From an uncultured Pseudomonadales bacterium (GTDB lineage Bacteria > Pseudomonadota > Gammaproteobacteria > Pseudomonadales > Cellvibrionaceae), in contig CANLDL010000002.1 of the NCBI GenBank assembly GCA_947489425.1, positions 372,001 to 436,000 on the forward strand: 64,000 nucleotides of DNA, read 5' to 3'. The stretch's first letter is position 1, and each line of letters begins with the position of its first letter. Below, piece after piece: positions 39,401 to 48,499 of this stretch. The notes below the pieces were generated by a model. The model was not told the origin of the DNA. It did not search any database and saw nothing but the letters and a program-made list of their open reading frames with translations. Made by a program: the position numbers and the translations under genes.

Positions 39401-39506
39401 ACTGTGTTTGTCCTTATTTTGCGCTATTCTACCGCGAAAGAGGCAAGCGTAATACTGACGCGGCCAAATAAGCTAAATCTGACTAGCTGATTACTAAGAG
39501 TATTTA

Positions 39507-40592
39507 ATGGGTAAACGTAAACTATCGAGACGCCAAGCTTGGCGAATTGAGAAAATTCAGCAAGAGCGCGAGGCGCGTGCGCTCAAGCGCGACGCTAATA
39601 TTAACCAACTCGATGATGGACAAGCAGAAACTAACAATGGTGCGTCGCAACTAGGGCCTGAGCAATCAGGCATAGTCATTGCCCATTTTGGCACCCAAGT
39701 TGAAGTAGAAACACTAACAATAGCCGGTGTCGCCCCCCCCAAAGACCATCCCATTATTCGTCGCCGCTGCCACTTTAGAGCCAACCTTGGCTCATTAGTT
39801 ACTGGTGATCGTGTTGTATTTAGGGATGGTAACCCTACCGGTGTTGTTGTCGCAGTCAAGGAGAGAGAAACAGCGTTATCTCGCCCAGACCCTTATGGTG
39901 AGCTTAAAACTATCGCTGCAAATATCGATCGCATATTGATTGTTATTGCCCCACTGCCCAAACCACATACACAATTGGTAGATCGATATATTGTTGCTGC
40001 CGAAACTCTAGGTATAAAAGCTGCATTGGTGATCAATAAAATGGATTTGGTCGACGACAGTAATCGACAAACCATTAATAGCTTTGTCGAGCTATACCGC
40101 AATCTAAATTATGAGGTAATAACAGCATCAACCTATAACAATAGCGACAATACAGAAGACGATGGCCTAGTAGACTTGCAGAATTTTCTGGCCGATCATA
40201 CCTCTGTTTTTGTTGGTCAATCAGGTGTTGGAAAGTCATCGCTTATCAATTTGTTGATCCCCGATTTAAATTTACAAGTCGGTGAAATATCCGAGGCAAA
40301 TCAAAAAGGTACGCACACCACCACAACCGCACAGCTATTTCACTTTCCGAAGGGAGGAGATCTAATCGACTCACCTGGCATTCGTGAATTTGGCTTATGG
40401 CATATGGATGGATCAGATATTCTAGAAGGTTTTATAGAATTTAGGCCTTTTATTGGTCATTGCAAATTTAGAGATTGCCAACACCAACAAGAGCCACAGT
40501 GTGCAATTATTAAAGCCTATGAAGAAGGGCATATAAGCCCTTATCGAATGGAAAGCTATAGAGCACTGCGAGACAGTACTGAAAGGGAATAA
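39507..40592 (+). CDS. rsgA: Ribosome small subunit-dependent GTPase RsgA
   Basis: Late 30S maturation factor. An N-terminal basic tail and OB-fold precede a circularly permuted GTPase domain: G4 (INKMD) comes before G1 (GQSGVGKSSLIN) and G3 (DSPGIREFGL). The C-terminal zinc finger is CKFRDCQHQQEPQCAI. 361 aa, normal. Confidence 0.96.
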   Translation: MGKRKLSRRQAWRIEKIQQEREARALKRDANINQLDDGQAETNNGASQLGPEQSGIVIAHFGTQVEVETLTIAGVAPPKDHPIIRRRCHFRANLGSLVTGDRVVFRDGNPTGVVVAVKERETALSRPDPYGELKTIAANIDRILIVIAPLPKPHTQLVDRYIVAAETLGIKAALVINKMDLVDDSNRQTINSFVELYRNLNYEVITASTYNNSDNTEDDGLVDLQNFLADHTSVFVGQSGVGKSSLINLLIPDLNLQVGEISEANQKGTHTTTTAQLFHFPKGGDLIDSPGIREFGLWHMDGSDILEGFIEFRPFIGHCKFRDCQHQQEPQCAIIKAYEEGHISPYRMESYRALRDSTERE

Positions 40593-40656
40593 TAAGAGAC
40601 TTAGTGAGCAAAATAAGTCAACCAAACACTCAGTACAATATCACCAAGTACCCATT

Positions 40657-41157
40657 TTATATGGGTTTAGAACCTTCGACTAATTTTGCTGCATTTTCTA
40701 ACATTTGGTGCAACTCTTCTAAATTTTCCTGTACACGCTCATTACCTATTTGATTACTCATGTGTGTTAGCCCAGGTAATTTTTGCAGTGTTTTTTTGCC
40801 TGTCTCGGTGCTGTAAAACGCGCTAATATCCTTTAGCTCTTGTACCGAAAATGTCGTTGAATATAAATCAACAATATCATCCTTTAAACTTGCATAGCTC
40901 ATATGCTTATCGAGAAAAGCTTGCATAACACCTCGATAAGGCAATAGCTCTGGACTTTGTTGGATTTGAAAATCAAGCTGTTGCGCAATAGATTGCCCAA
41001 GAATTGCCTCCATATCCATATTGCTTAATAATTTCTCGGCCTCGGCAATCGCTTCTGGACTAGCAGTATTGCTTACCGACTCATCAGCAGCCACGTTAAC
41101 AACTAAAAAAGCCGATACAACGATAACACTGTACAAATACTTTTTAATACTTTTCAT
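40657..41157 (-). CDS. DUF2059 exported protein
   Basis: 166 aa with a signal peptide (about 1-24, ending NVAA). The DUF2059 pattern is clear: VDLYSTTFSVQELKDISAFY followed by STETGKKTLQKLPGL. This family of small periplasmic helical proteins is of unknown function. Monocistronic in appearance, 89 bp downstream of the degV-like gene on the same strand and convergent with rsgA. Confidence 0.82.
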   Translation of the reverse strand: MKSIKKYLYSVIVVSAFLVVNVAADESVSNTASPEAIAEAEKLLSNMDMEAILGQSIAQQLDFQIQQSPELLPYRGVMQAFLDKHMSYASLKDDIVDLYSTTFSVQELKDISAFYSTETGKKTLQKLPGLTHMSNQIGNERVQENLEELHQMLENAAKLVEGSKPI

Positions 41158-41246
41158 TTATCACCTTTACTGCCATTAACATCTAAAGAGAATCAATGTT
41201 ATAAAGACAATACTTACAGGAAAAGTTTTATAATATTTAATAATAC

Positions 41247-42182
41247 TTAGCTTTCTTTGGGGGCATAAGCAATAGAAAATGAGCCAGGTCCTAAATTAAT
41301 ACCCGCTGTTATGCTCATAATTGCCATAGAATGCTTTATGCTATTTTTACCCACATGAGCAATAAAATCTTTATAAACTTGACGCTTGGTGATAACAGAG
41401 GGGTCACCAGCATAACTCATACAAACAGCTGGAATATGTAAACCCTTATCAACAGCCTCTGTCGCATCTTGAAGCAATTTGGCAACAGCTGCATCAAAGC
41501 CTTTTACTTTTTCCTCCGAGTAACTTTCACCACGATAACACGTCACTATTGGCTTTAAATCAAAACCTGTGGCAACCATATATTTGATTGCCGACAAACT
41601 TTTATCGCCTTTTTTACGCCCCACATTACGCCAATAGTAGAGATCTTCTGGTACTAAATGACCATAAGTATAGTTAGTTATCGCCTCAATCCGAGGGAAC
41701 ATTTTTTCGAACGATAAATTTTTTCCACGAATCAAACGAATTGTCTCATAGGCAACTAATGCTTCGCCGGTAAATAAATTCTTTGTATCTATTACACGCA
41801 AAGCAAAAGGGCCATCTACTCCTGCCTCTTTCCTCTTTTGCCTGTATTTTTGTAAAACAATATTCGAGGCTTCCATCATATTAGCGTAGGAAGTGCTGCG
41901 CTTAGATGTCAGCATAAGCGCAATCACTCGATCATATTTAGTCACTAGCTTTTCTAAAAACCACTCGGCCATTTCATCCGAAGAAAGAGGTTCAGTTTCG
42001 GCATGTAAATCTTTATCAATAAGGTATTGTTTATAAAAATTTTGCGTTACCTTAGGATCACGAATATCAACTGAGCTATGATCTTTAAAATTAAGATGTA
42101 TAGGCATTACCGTAACATCATTGGCTTTAATGAAACTATCAGGCAAATCAGCTGATGGACAAATAACTATTCCTATTTTCAT
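41247..42182 (-). CDS. DegV family fatty-acid-binding protein
   Basis: 311 aa. N-terminus MKIGIVICPSADLPDSFI is the DegV opening (usually TDSTADLP). LMLTSKRSTSYANMMEAS and RVIDTKNLFTGEALVAYE follow, then YYWRNVGRKKGDKSLSAIKY. In Firmicutes, DegV proteins deliver fatty acids to the FakA kinase. No kinase is in this window, so the partner is unknown. DegV-type proteins are less common in gammaproteobacteria than in Firmicutes, but I cannot show recent transfer. Confidence 0.85.
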   Translation of the reverse strand: MKIGIVICPSADLPDSFIKANDVTVMPIHLNFKDHSSVDIRDPKVTQNFYKQYLIDKDLHAETEPLSSDEMAEWFLEKLVTKYDRVIALMLTSKRSTSYANMMEASNIVLQKYRQKRKEAGVDGPFALRVIDTKNLFTGEALVAYETIRLIRGKNLSFEKMFPRIEAITNYTYGHLVPEDLYYWRNVGRKKGDKSLSAIKYMVATGFDLKPIVTCYRGESYSEEKVKGFDAAVAKLLQDATEAVDKGLHIPAVCMSYAGDPSVITKRQVYKDFIAHVGKNSIKHSMAIMSITAGINLGPGSFSIAYAPKES

Positions 42183-42265
42183 AGCAAACTATCTCATATT
42201 ATTGTTATTTTCTATTGCGAGCCATAATGCTGCGAACTACGGTTTTATTAACCAACTTATTTAAT

Positions 42266-42745
42266 CTAATCAGTACTGGCTTTCTCTGTACCCCAAGCTA
42301 GTGCTTTATGTTCTATATACTCTTTCGCTGTTGCACGAGCAAAATCATCAATACTATCATCACCGGCAATACGCTCTATTATCGATATAAAGCGTGCTTT
42401 ATCAGATTCGGATATATCGGTATTAGCAACGCGAGCTAATAAATTTACAGTAACGTATGTAGGCTTGGACTCAATTGACGTTAACAGTGCAGGGATATAG
42501 TCAGCCCCAGAACCTTCAATAAGGTTGGCTAAAGGCCCAGGGTTACCCAGCTCTATATTAGGGTGCTTTTCGTAAAACCCAAAAATATTTGGCAATGCAT
42601 CGCCAAGCTCTTCGCCCTCAACCATATCACTCAAATCGTAAAGTATTAGCTCTAAATCACTAGCGCCAAAATCACCGCTATTTAAATACTGCTCTACATC
42701 TAATAGAGCTAACTGTTCACAGAATGTTCTTATTTTTGGGGTCAT
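42266..42745 (-). CDS. Acidic helical protein of unknown function
   Basis: 159 aa, soluble and strongly acidic. Helical repeats of HEAT-like spacing are suggested by ANLIEGSGADYIPALLTSI and VNLLARVANTDISESDK. No signal peptide. I do not recognise the family; immunity-type proteins have a similar look, but no toxin gene is adjacent. It lies 83 bp upstream of the DegV gene on the same strand and may share its transcript. Confidence 0.6.
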   Translation of the reverse strand: MTPKIRTFCEQLALLDVEQYLNSGDFGASDLELILYDLSDMVEGEELGDALPNIFGFYEKHPNIELGNPGPLANLIEGSGADYIPALLTSIESKPTYVTVNLLARVANTDISESDKARFISIIERIAGDDSIDDFARATAKEYIEHKALAWGTEKASTD

Positions 42746-42924
42746 AGCGTTCTCAGTTATTGCCTGTGACAGTAAGGCTATAAATAATATTATTATTTCA
42801 ATGCATCAAAAGTATTAAGGCCTAATTCCCTTATCTTCGGCAAAAGGCTATTTAATCACAGATCTCACTAAAAATATCTATGGAGAAGCGGCGAAATACT
42901 TAATCTTGATCTATATTGTAATGA

Positions 42925-44445
42925 ATGAATGCGCCAATATTACCATCTAAAATGACTGCCACAAATACTCATATAGTCAAAAGCGAGAATTCGCGACTCC
43001 CCCTATGGTTAAAAAAGCTCCCCAACCATATATTGGCAATTAATCATCGCGTAGGCAAAAAAGTACTTGCCGAGATCGCCGACCAAAACTCATCGGCCGA
43101 GACTATTGCAGCCTTACTGCAGCAAGACCCAGTGCTGTGTTTAAAACTTTATTTATACGTGAGTAGAAAATTACAAGGTAAAGATACTCGCATACAAGGC
43201 TTAGAGCACTTAATAGGCCTAATGGGCACAGAGAGTATCAAACAGCTCATTAAAGACGCACCAAAAGATAGCCAAGCTAAACAAGCAACCAGTAGTAGCC
43301 AGCAAGAGTTATACGCCGCTAGCTTTTTTGCAGCTCAACTGGCAAGCCAACTACTACCGGCAAAACACGGCACACAAGGTAAATTATTCTTTTTACCTGC
43401 CATGCTGCTTAACGCGCCCTTATGGCTAATGTGGTTGGCAGCACCCAAAATAATGGAGTTTGTCAAAAAAACAGGCAGTAATATTCCCCAAAACCCTGTG
43501 GGTATAGAGAGCCTATTTGCCCAAAAGCTCAGTTTTCCTATTCATGACCTTTTAGAAAAAACCCACCAATATTTGCCATTACCGGAGCTTAGTCTCAGAG
43601 CACTCACTATACGTATTGACCAAAATACGCGCTTTTGGGGTAAAGTGAACTACAGCTCTATGGCAAACCTACTCAATTGGGTCGCCAAGGATAAAAAGGC
43701 AAAACAAGGTCTCTATGCACCAGAGGTTGGACTTTACCTGATTGGGCATTATGCTCTCGCCATTTATTTCGATAATCACGGCAAGCATATTAAGCGCTTG
43801 GGTAGATTGGCAGCACGGCACCTAGGCTTAAGCGAACAAGAATTTAATCAAGCCGTCACCAGCATTGCCAGCACACTTGAACTACCTCAAGAGATGAAAG
43901 GGCGCTTCTCACCCCTTTACCGCTATCGGGGTCTACACAAAGCGATCAGCGATAACAAAGCCAATGATAAAATATCCATACTCAAGCAATACCTCATTCA
44001 ATTAAAGCACTCTAGGATTAGCGACAATAGCTTACAACTAGCATTGGAGGCATTTATACAAGGCGCTGAGGTCCAGCGCAGTATGATTTTTGTCATTAAA
44101 GAGAATCGCTTGGTTTTAAAATGCCATGCAGGTTATAAAGGCAACGCTCTAACCAACTTGAACATCAACTTTAACGATTGTGGAGAGCTCTTTACACACC
44201 TACTTAACCAACCTGTAGTGATTATTGCGGACAAACCTAAATTACCTCGTATCGTGCAACAATTGCCCACAGCACTCGCGCAACATTGGGACCCAAGGCC
44301 CTGTGGCATTATGTCGCTATTTAGTCATGGCGAGCCCTACGCTATTGCCATTTGCGAACACAATGACTGGAGTGCACAACGTCACGAACACTTTAAACTC
44401 ATTGGCAAACACCTACTTAACAATCTAAAGCACTGCGATTATTAA
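42925..44445 (+). CDS. HDOD domain signalling protein
   Basis: 506 aa. The HDOD domain starts around residue 30 and includes AETIAALLQQDPVLCLKLYLY and the helix GLEHLIGLMGTESIKQLI. HDOD lacks the phosphohydrolase metal ligands. The C-terminal third, with MIFVIKENRLVLKCHAGYKG and a later GIMSLFSHGEPYAIAI, is GAF-like. The role is probably regulatory but undefined. In Pseudomonas a comparable protein lies between orn/rsgA and psd, as here. Several ATG codons cluster at 42921-42929 and the true start is not certain. Confidence 0.82.
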   Translation: MNAPILPSKMTATNTHIVKSENSRLPLWLKKLPNHILAINHRVGKKVLAEIADQNSSAETIAALLQQDPVLCLKLYLYVSRKLQGKDTRIQGLEHLIGLMGTESIKQLIKDAPKDSQAKQATSSSQQELYAASFFAAQLASQLLPAKHGTQGKLFFLPAMLLNAPLWLMWLAAPKIMEFVKKTGSNIPQNPVGIESLFAQKLSFPIHDLLEKTHQYLPLPELSLRALTIRIDQNTRFWGKVNYSSMANLLNWVAKDKKAKQGLYAPEVGLYLIGHYALAIYFDNHGKHIKRLGRLAARHLGLSEQEFNQAVTSIASTLELPQEMKGRFSPLYRYRGLHKAISDNKANDKISILKQYLIQLKHSRISDNSLQLALEAFIQGAEVQRSMIFVIKENRLVLKCHAGYKGNALTNLNINFNDCGELFTHLLNQPVVIIADKPKLPRIVQQLPTALAQHWDPRPCGIMSLFSHGEPYAIAICEHNDWSAQRHEHFKLIGKHLLNNLKHCDY

Positions 44446-44476
44446 TTACCCACTACCAATAGCAGCAATTCCCCAA

Positions 44477-44619
44477 GGACGGTTCTAAAAATAAGAATGT
44501 TTGCGCAAAGCCAATAAAACAACTCACACAGAACCGCAGTGTACATGGGATACATGAGGATTCGAGTACGAAGTTGACGCAGAGATTACGGAAAAAGGCT
44601 ATTTTTAGAGGTGCCCTCC
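44477..44619. repeat. 143-bp imperfect inverted-repeat element (MITE-like)
   Basis: Left end GGACGGTTCTAAAAATA (44477-44493) and, on the opposite strand, right end GGAGGGCACCTCTAAAAATA (44619-44600) share TCTAAAAATA and a GGA-GG terminus. The interior has no ORF. The element sits in the spacer before psd. Its right-end core ACCTCTAAAAA also forms both arms of the hairpin at 33262-33296. No flanking target duplication is obvious. Confidence 0.5.
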
Positions 44620-44697
44620 AAGTAAATCACCGACCATTCGGCTACAATGGCGTGCTAATAAAGCGCTACCTCAATTGAACGATCGGTAAATACTCTT

Positions 44698-45561
44698 ATG
44701 AAAGCCACACTGTTTATTTTTTGCCAATATATTATTCCGCAAAAGCTTCTTTCTCGCCTCGCAGGCTGTGTGGCTGAATGCACAGCACCTTGGTTTAAAA
44801 ATACCTTCATCAACTGGTTTATCGAGCGCTACAAGGTCGATATGAGCATTGCCAAAAACCCCGATCCCAAGAGCTATCAACACTTTAATGACTTTTTTAC
44901 TAGGCCATTGGCCGATGGCCGACGACCCATTGATGATAAAAAAGACTCTATTGTTTGCCCAGCCGATGGCTGTATTAGCCAACTAGGTAAAATTAAGCAT
45001 GGACGAGTATTCCAAGCCAAAGGACAAGAGTACAGCTTGCAAGAGCTAATAGGTGGTGACGAAGCCTTGGCTGCTCCCTTTAAAAAGGGACAGTTTGCTA
45101 CGGTGTATTTATCTCCAAAAGATTACCACCGAGTACATATGCCCCTCGCTGGCACATTAACCCATATGATGCATGTGCCAGGTGACCTGTTCTCAGTTAA
45201 CGAGACAACGGCCAATAACGTACCGCGCTTATTTTCCCGCAACGAGCGCGTTGTTTGTCTATTTGATACAGAGCTTGGGCCTATGGCAGTCATTCTTGTA
45301 GGCGCCATGATTGTTGCAAGTATCGAGACACCTTGGGCGGGCCTAATTACTCCGGTTAAAAAGCAAGTTCGCACATGGCATTACCCGTCAGATTCAAATG
45401 CTCTCAAACCCATTCACCTTAAAAAAGGCGAAGAGATGGGCCGCTTTAAACTAGGTTCAACCGCGATAGTATTATTTGGTGATGATGTAATGGAATGGAA
45501 TGACGACCTTGAAGCACAATCGCCCGTAATGATGGGGCAAAAAATGGGAAACTTAAAATAA
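44698..45561 (+). CDS. psd: Phosphatidylserine decarboxylase proenzyme
   Basis: Membrane-associated pyruvoyl enzyme that makes phosphatidylethanolamine. The self-cleavage site is the LGST motif in RFKLGSTAIVLF, splitting the chain into beta and alpha subunits. Other conserved parts are NDFFTRPL, VCPADGCISQLG and YLSPKDYHRVHMP. 287 aa, typical. TACAAT at 44643-44648 is a possible -10. The stop overlaps the next ATG by one base (TAATG), so the GspF-like gene is translationally coupled. Confidence 0.96.
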   Translation: MKATLFIFCQYIIPQKLLSRLAGCVAECTAPWFKNTFINWFIERYKVDMSIAKNPDPKSYQHFNDFFTRPLADGRRPIDDKKDSIVCPADGCISQLGKIKHGRVFQAKGQEYSLQELIGGDEALAAPFKKGQFATVYLSPKDYHRVHMPLAGTLTHMMHVPGDLFSVNETTANNVPRLFSRNERVVCLFDTELGPMAVILVGAMIVASIETPWAGLITPVKKQVRTWHYPSDSNALKPIHLKKGEEMGRFKLGSTAIVLFGDDVMEWNDDLEAQSPVMMGQKMGNLK

Positions 45562-46409
45562 TGTCTTGGGAAAGATTTAGCTATATTTGTCGTAAAGCAA
45601 AAATAGTCCATAAGGTAGACGATACTATGGCTAACCGTATAGCTCAAATAGAAAGTGAACCAAGCTGTAAACTGTATGGAGAGGAAATTAGACATGACAG
45701 CTTGTGTCGAAAAATTCTAAGCGATATCGGTAAAAAAATAGATGAAGTGGAAGCGAAAAATACACTTGATATATATAGCAAAATTAACTTATCACAACAC
45801 CTAAACGAGCCTATGCAATTCAAAAGAGTTACCATGTATCTTGCATACGTAACTATAATATTTTACTTTATAAGTGGTATTTATCAATTTAAAGTGGCAC
45901 CAACATTTCTTGAGTCATTTGAAATTTTTGAGATTCCAGTGCCATCGGATTTATTATTCTATGTAAATTACTGGAAATACTTTGTACTATTTATATCAGT
46001 ACTCTTGTTTATTTCTTTACTGGTCGGATTCACTCTCAAAGGGCTTTTTAAATTCAAACAAGGCAGTGAAAATAGCTTTGCATTAAAGTTTTTGGCGTTT
46101 AAAGGGATCAGAAAATCATATATTAGATTGATTAACCTTCTGTATTTTCCAGTGTCTCCCGATTACCAAAATTCGCCCTCTAAAACTGATGAACTTAACA
46201 CGCACTTGTCAAACATAAGAAGCACCGGTATGGATATAAGCATCGAACTACAAGCTTTAATAGAAGTTGAGATTAAATATTTATTGGAGAAGTGTGAGCA
46301 ACAGATGCGATTCCTTTCTATATTTACTGCCATCATTATTCTTTTAGCAATCTCATCTTTTTTATCAAGCGCGTATTCGCCAATATTTACCCTTGGAGAA
46401 ACAGTATGA
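45561..46409 (+). CDS. Short, divergent GspF/PilC-like membrane protein
   Basis: 282 aa with three predicted helices (about 91-110, 137-157 and 251-272). Two features match the type II secretion/type IV pilus platform family (T2SF). After helix 1, KVAPTFLESFEIFEIPVPSD corresponds to the conserved V-P-F-x3-F ... P-x-P stretch. The C-terminus SPIFTLGETV after the last helix matches the family's PIF-x-LG ending. Both cytoplasmic lobes are much shorter than in PilC (about 400 aa), so assembly function is uncertain. It is followed with an ATGA overlap by a pilin gene, which supports the assignment. It is noticeably more AT-rich than psd. Confidence 0.65.
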   Translation: MSWERFSYICRKAKIVHKVDDTMANRIAQIESEPSCKLYGEEIRHDSLCRKILSDIGKKIDEVEAKNTLDIYSKINLSQHLNEPMQFKRVTMYLAYVTIIFYFISGIYQFKVAPTFLESFEIFEIPVPSDLLFYVNYWKYFVLFISVLLFISLLVGFTLKGLFKFKQGSENSFALKFLAFKGIRKSYIRLINLLYFPVSPDYQNSPSKTDELNTHLSNIRSTGMDISIELQALIEVEIKYLLEKCEQQMRFLSIFTAIIILLAISSFLSSAYSPIFTLGETV

Positions 46410-46891
46410 AACCAAAAATAGATAAAGGATTCACTCTAGTAGAGCTAATGGTTGTTGTAGCGATAATAGGCATACTATCCTCTGTAGCTCTTCCTTCCTA
46501 TCAAGTTTATGTGCACCGGAGCGAGGTAGTAGAAGCATTAAGTATGGTCAGCACAATTAGAAAAAATGTCACTAATTTTTATACAGAAAACCTAGACTTC
46601 CCTTTAGACAATGAGGATGCAGGCTTACCCAAGCAAGAACTACTTATTGGCAATCGTATTACTGGAGTGACTGTTAAATCAGGGGCTATTCATGTGACTA
46701 TGGGTAACAAAGCGTCTAAACCACTCCAAGGTAAAACGCTAACATTTAGGCCAGCGATTGTTACTGGGAGCCCTACAAGCCCTATATCTTGGCTGTGTGG
46801 TTATGATGAACCTGTACAAGGTATGGAGGCTATCGGCAAAAACAAAACGAATTTAGAAAAAATGTTTTTGCCAGCGGTTTGCCGGAATTAA
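46406..46891 (+). CDS. Type IV pilin-like protein
   Basis: 161 aa. The prepilin peptidase site KG|FTLVELMVVVAIIGILSS is perfect, including Glu5 of the mature protein, and is followed by the long hydrophobic helix. The C-terminal part has two Cys (LCGY and AVCRN), the disulfide loop of PilA-like major pilins. It is ATGA-coupled to the GspF-like gene. No assembly ATPase, peptidase or secretin is in the window, so it either uses a pilus machine encoded elsewhere or belongs to a minimal pair with its neighbour. Confidence 0.9.
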   Translation: MKPKIDKGFTLVELMVVVAIIGILSSVALPSYQVYVHRSEVVEALSMVSTIRKNVTNFYTENLDFPLDNEDAGLPKQELLIGNRITGVTVKSGAIHVTMGNKASKPLQGKTLTFRPAIVTGSPTSPISWLCGYDEPVQGMEAIGKNKTNLEKMFLPAVCRN

Positions 46892-47027
46892 AAAATAACC
46901 CGAGAAGATTCACTATAGCATCATGTCAGTAAACGCCATTATCACTTCGAGTATAGAGATATCTTAAATAGGCTCAATTACTACTGTTAAAAAACAGAGA
47001 CATTCACGACACTATAAATTTTATTCT

Positions 47028-47615
47028 TTATTTTTTACCCAAGGCCTCGACAACATATCGCAATAATGAAAGTGCTATTTTGGGGTTTTTATCGTAATGC
47101 GCACGAATAATTGCGCCATCTATAGCTAGCACAATCCCCATAGCCTGAGACTTTGCTCGACTAGAATCGGGTAAAAGTGTCGCAACTGTATTGGCAACAC
47201 ACTCTTTGTGATCTTGAGTGATTGAAGTAATCTCTTCAATTTCTTCACCTAATTCACTAAGACTATTAATAAAAGCGCAACCTCTAAAGCCCTCAGCCCC
47301 AAACCATTCTTCTAGCGTTGGATAAAGTGCATCGATAGTTCCTCCATGCCTATTTAAGCTCTCAACAAACCAAGACATCCATCTTTTATGTCGATACTCA
47401 AGAAACTCAATAATTAATTGCTTCTTACTCGGAAAATGTCTATAGAAGGTAGTCTTAGTCACTTTAGATTCAGCGATCAGTCGATCGACACCTGTTGCAC
47501 GGATACCGTAACAATAGAATAAGTCATGAGCCGTCAATAAAATACGTTCACGTGCACTCTTTGCTGGTACATCAACAACATCTGATAAACTGGAAATACT
47601 TTTCATAAATTTCAT
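47028..47615 (-). CDS. TetR family repressor
   Basis: About 195 aa. The N-terminal helix-turn-helix reads RILLTAHDLFYCYGIRATGV then ESKVTKTTFYRHFPSKKQL, a standard TetR domain. The C-terminal ligand domain is unassigned. The ATG at 47615 is at the very edge of the proximal operator; the next in-frame ATG (47606) is equally possible, and the in-frame TTG at 47624 inside the operator is unlikely. No clear ribosome site. Divergent from the DUF1348 gene, which it very probably controls together with itself. Confidence 0.9.
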   Translation of the reverse strand: MKFMKSISSLSDVVDVPAKSARERILLTAHDLFYCYGIRATGVDRLIAESKVTKTTFYRHFPSKKQLIIEFLEYRHKRWMSWFVESLNRHGGTIDALYPTLEEWFGAEGFRGCAFINSLSELGEEIEEITSITQDHKECVANTVATLLPDSSRAKSQAMGIVLAIDGAIIRAHYDKNPKIALSLLRYVVEALGKK

Positions 47616-47637
47616 TGTAGACAAGTCTGTCTACAAT
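47614..47637. promoter_or_regulatory. TetR operator O1
   Basis: Perfect palindrome ATTGTAGACA-AGTC-TGTCTACAAT, directly at the TetR start codon. It shares the core GTAGACA-N4-TGTCTAC with O2; the two centres are 39 bp apart. Binding would block TetR transcription or initiation. Confidence 0.75.
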
Positions 47638-47655
47638 TGATAGATTGGAAGCTAG

Positions 47656-47673
47656 GTAGACAAATCTGTCTAC
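47656..47673. promoter_or_regulatory. TetR operator O2
   Basis: Perfect palindrome GTAGACA-AATC-TGTCTAC, 24 bp before the DUF1348 start. It probably overlaps the DUF1348 promoter: TTGATA at 47637-47642 is a possible -35, 17 bp before a weak -10 inside O2. Confidence 0.75.
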
Positions 47674-47696
47674 ATCAAATTTGAGAGGAATTCATG

Positions 47697-48164
47697 ATGA
47701 GCACTAGACCACCACTCCCGCCCTTTACCAGAGAAAGCGCTATTCAAAAAATACGCCTCGCTGAAGACGGTTGGAATTCTCGCGATGCTGCTAAAGTAGC
47801 GCAGGCTTATAGCCTCGATACCAAATGGCGTAATCGCACCACCTTCGTTAACAATCGCGAAGAGGCTCAGGCTTTTTTAGAAAGTAAATGGGCAAGAGAA
47901 CTAGAATATCGCCTGATCAAAGAACTGTGGGCATTTACCGATAACCGTATTGCGGTTCGCTATGCCTATGAGTCACGTGATATGAACGGCGATTGGTTTC
48001 GCTCCTACGGCAACGAAAACTGGGAGTTTGGTGAAGATGGGCTAATGATCAACCGCTTTGCTTCTATTAATGACTTACCCATTACAGAATCCGAGCGAAA
48101 GTTTCACTGGCCACAAGGCAGACGGCCCGATGATCACCCAGGATTAAGTGATTTAGGCTTATAA
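47697..48164 (+). CDS. DUF1348 (NTF2/SnoaL-like) protein
   Basis: 155 aa. The DUF1348 pattern is strong along the whole length: [40 protein letters not shown], and [20 protein letters not shown]. It has an NTF2-like cone fold expected to bind a small molecule; activity unknown. The second ATG (47697) is spaced seven bases from GAGAGGA and is preferred over the ATG at 47694. Repressed, by inference, by the divergent TetR protein. Confidence 0.88.
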   Translation: MSTRPPLPPFTRESAIQKIRLAEDGWNSRDAAKVAQAYSLDTKWRNRTTFVNNREEAQAFLESKWARELEYRLIKELWAFTDNRIAVRYAYESRDMNGDWFRSYGNENWEFGEDGLMINRFASINDLPITESERKFHWPQGRRPDDHPGLSDLGL

Positions 48165-48499
48165 AGTTATCAAAAATATAGGTTGACTCATTATGGAATC
48201 TCAAATGTGTTGACCTATTAAATGATTTTTTAGGCTAGCCCAGTATTAGCACACATCCATAAAATAAGACTCTGAAGTTAATCTCGATAACTATACAACC
48301 CACACCCAATCAGCCAAACCCTAAGAAAGCACCAATAATGTACTCTGGTTAGCATTCGTCTAAATACCCCCCAGTACCCCCAGAAATTAATCCGCACGTT
48401 ATTCAACAAAGACAACCATGCACACAAACGTTACAATGCCCCCATTACTACGTTTATCTACTTCAGCTAATAACATTAAGTAAAATTTAAAGAGTATTT
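48165..48499 (+). promoter_or_regulatory. Intergenic region with ubiE promoter
   Basis: This 335-bp spacer has no gene. AAGACA (48409-48414) and TACAAT (48432-48437) are separated by 17 bp and form a credible sigma70 promoter about 55 bp before ubiE. The remaining sequence shows nothing recognisable. Confidence 0.55.
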
